A DNA stretch of 13,908 nt from JAVXAG01 sp036660615 (GTDB lineage: Bacteria; Bacillota; Clostridia; Peptostreptococcales; Anaerovoracaceae), in assembly GCA_036660615.1 (NCBI GenBank), contig JAVXAG010000045.1:1-13908 (forward strand). The letters are read 5' to 3'. The notes under the pieces were generated by a model, which was not told the origin of the DNA, made no database searches, and saw only the letters and a list, made by a program, of their open reading frames with translations. How positions within the stretch are numbered: the first letter of the stretch is position 1; each line of letters opens with the position of its first letter. Below are positions 13,878-13,908 of this stretch, one piece after another. Both the position numbers and the translations under genes were made by a program.

Positions 13878-13908
13878 ATTATCTCCTCCAATTTTATTTC
13901 TACTATTA

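Overview
The window is about 13.9 kb of AT-rich DNA. It has strong purine-rich ribosome binding sites (GGAGG/AGGAG), TTGACA/TATAAT-type promoters, lipoproteins with MKK-type signal peptides, and protein families common in anaerobic low-GC Gram-positives. This points to a Firmicute (Bacillota), probably a clostridial anaerobe; the species cannot be named from sequence alone. Gene density is high. No stretch over 300 bases lacks a gene, and I see no RNA gene, CRISPR array, insertion sequence or phage gene.

Left part (28-6831, minus strand): one apparent six-gene operon. Reading from the promoter it encodes a GtrA-like membrane protein, a TetR regulator, a glutamate-1-semialdehyde-aminotransferase-like class III aminotransferase, an FGGY sugar kinase, a tandem-domain class II aldolase and an ALDH3-type aldehyde dehydrogenase. 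Gaps between genes are 7, 18, 16, -8 and 1 bases. A good sigma-A promoter (6804-6831) is followed at once by a palindrome made of four GTAC units (6771-6804), the likely operator of the operon's own TetR protein. The gene set reads as an inducible route in which an amine is removed, a keto-sugar is phosphorylated, the chain is split by the aldolase and the released aldehyde is oxidised. The substrate is unknown. This is the most promising candidate here for an undescribed pathway.

Middle (6853-8206, minus strand): a DUF4300-type lipoprotein and a macrodomain ADP-ribose hydrolase, each probably with its own promoter.

Right-middle (8343-12061): a plus-strand pair encoding a Crp/Fnr regulator and a small protein that looks like a histidine-phosphotransfer (Hpt) domain without its histidine. 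Converging on it is a large four-module sulfur-handling flavoprotein (CoA-disulfide reductase, rhodanese, TusA, DsrE2). The flavoprotein promoter has a perfect -10, no -35, and a TGTGAC-N3-GTCACA palindrome centred at about -41. That is the layout of a Crp/Fnr class II activated promoter, and the regulator encoded 3 kb away has the Arg-Glu recognition-helix residues that fit TGTGA half sites. I infer a regulon linking the two.

Right end (12173-13877, minus strand): an orphan TAXI-family TRAP solute-binding lipoprotein with a clear terminator, and a NYN-domain (LabA-like) putative RNase with a C-terminal LOTUS/OST-HTH-like domain.
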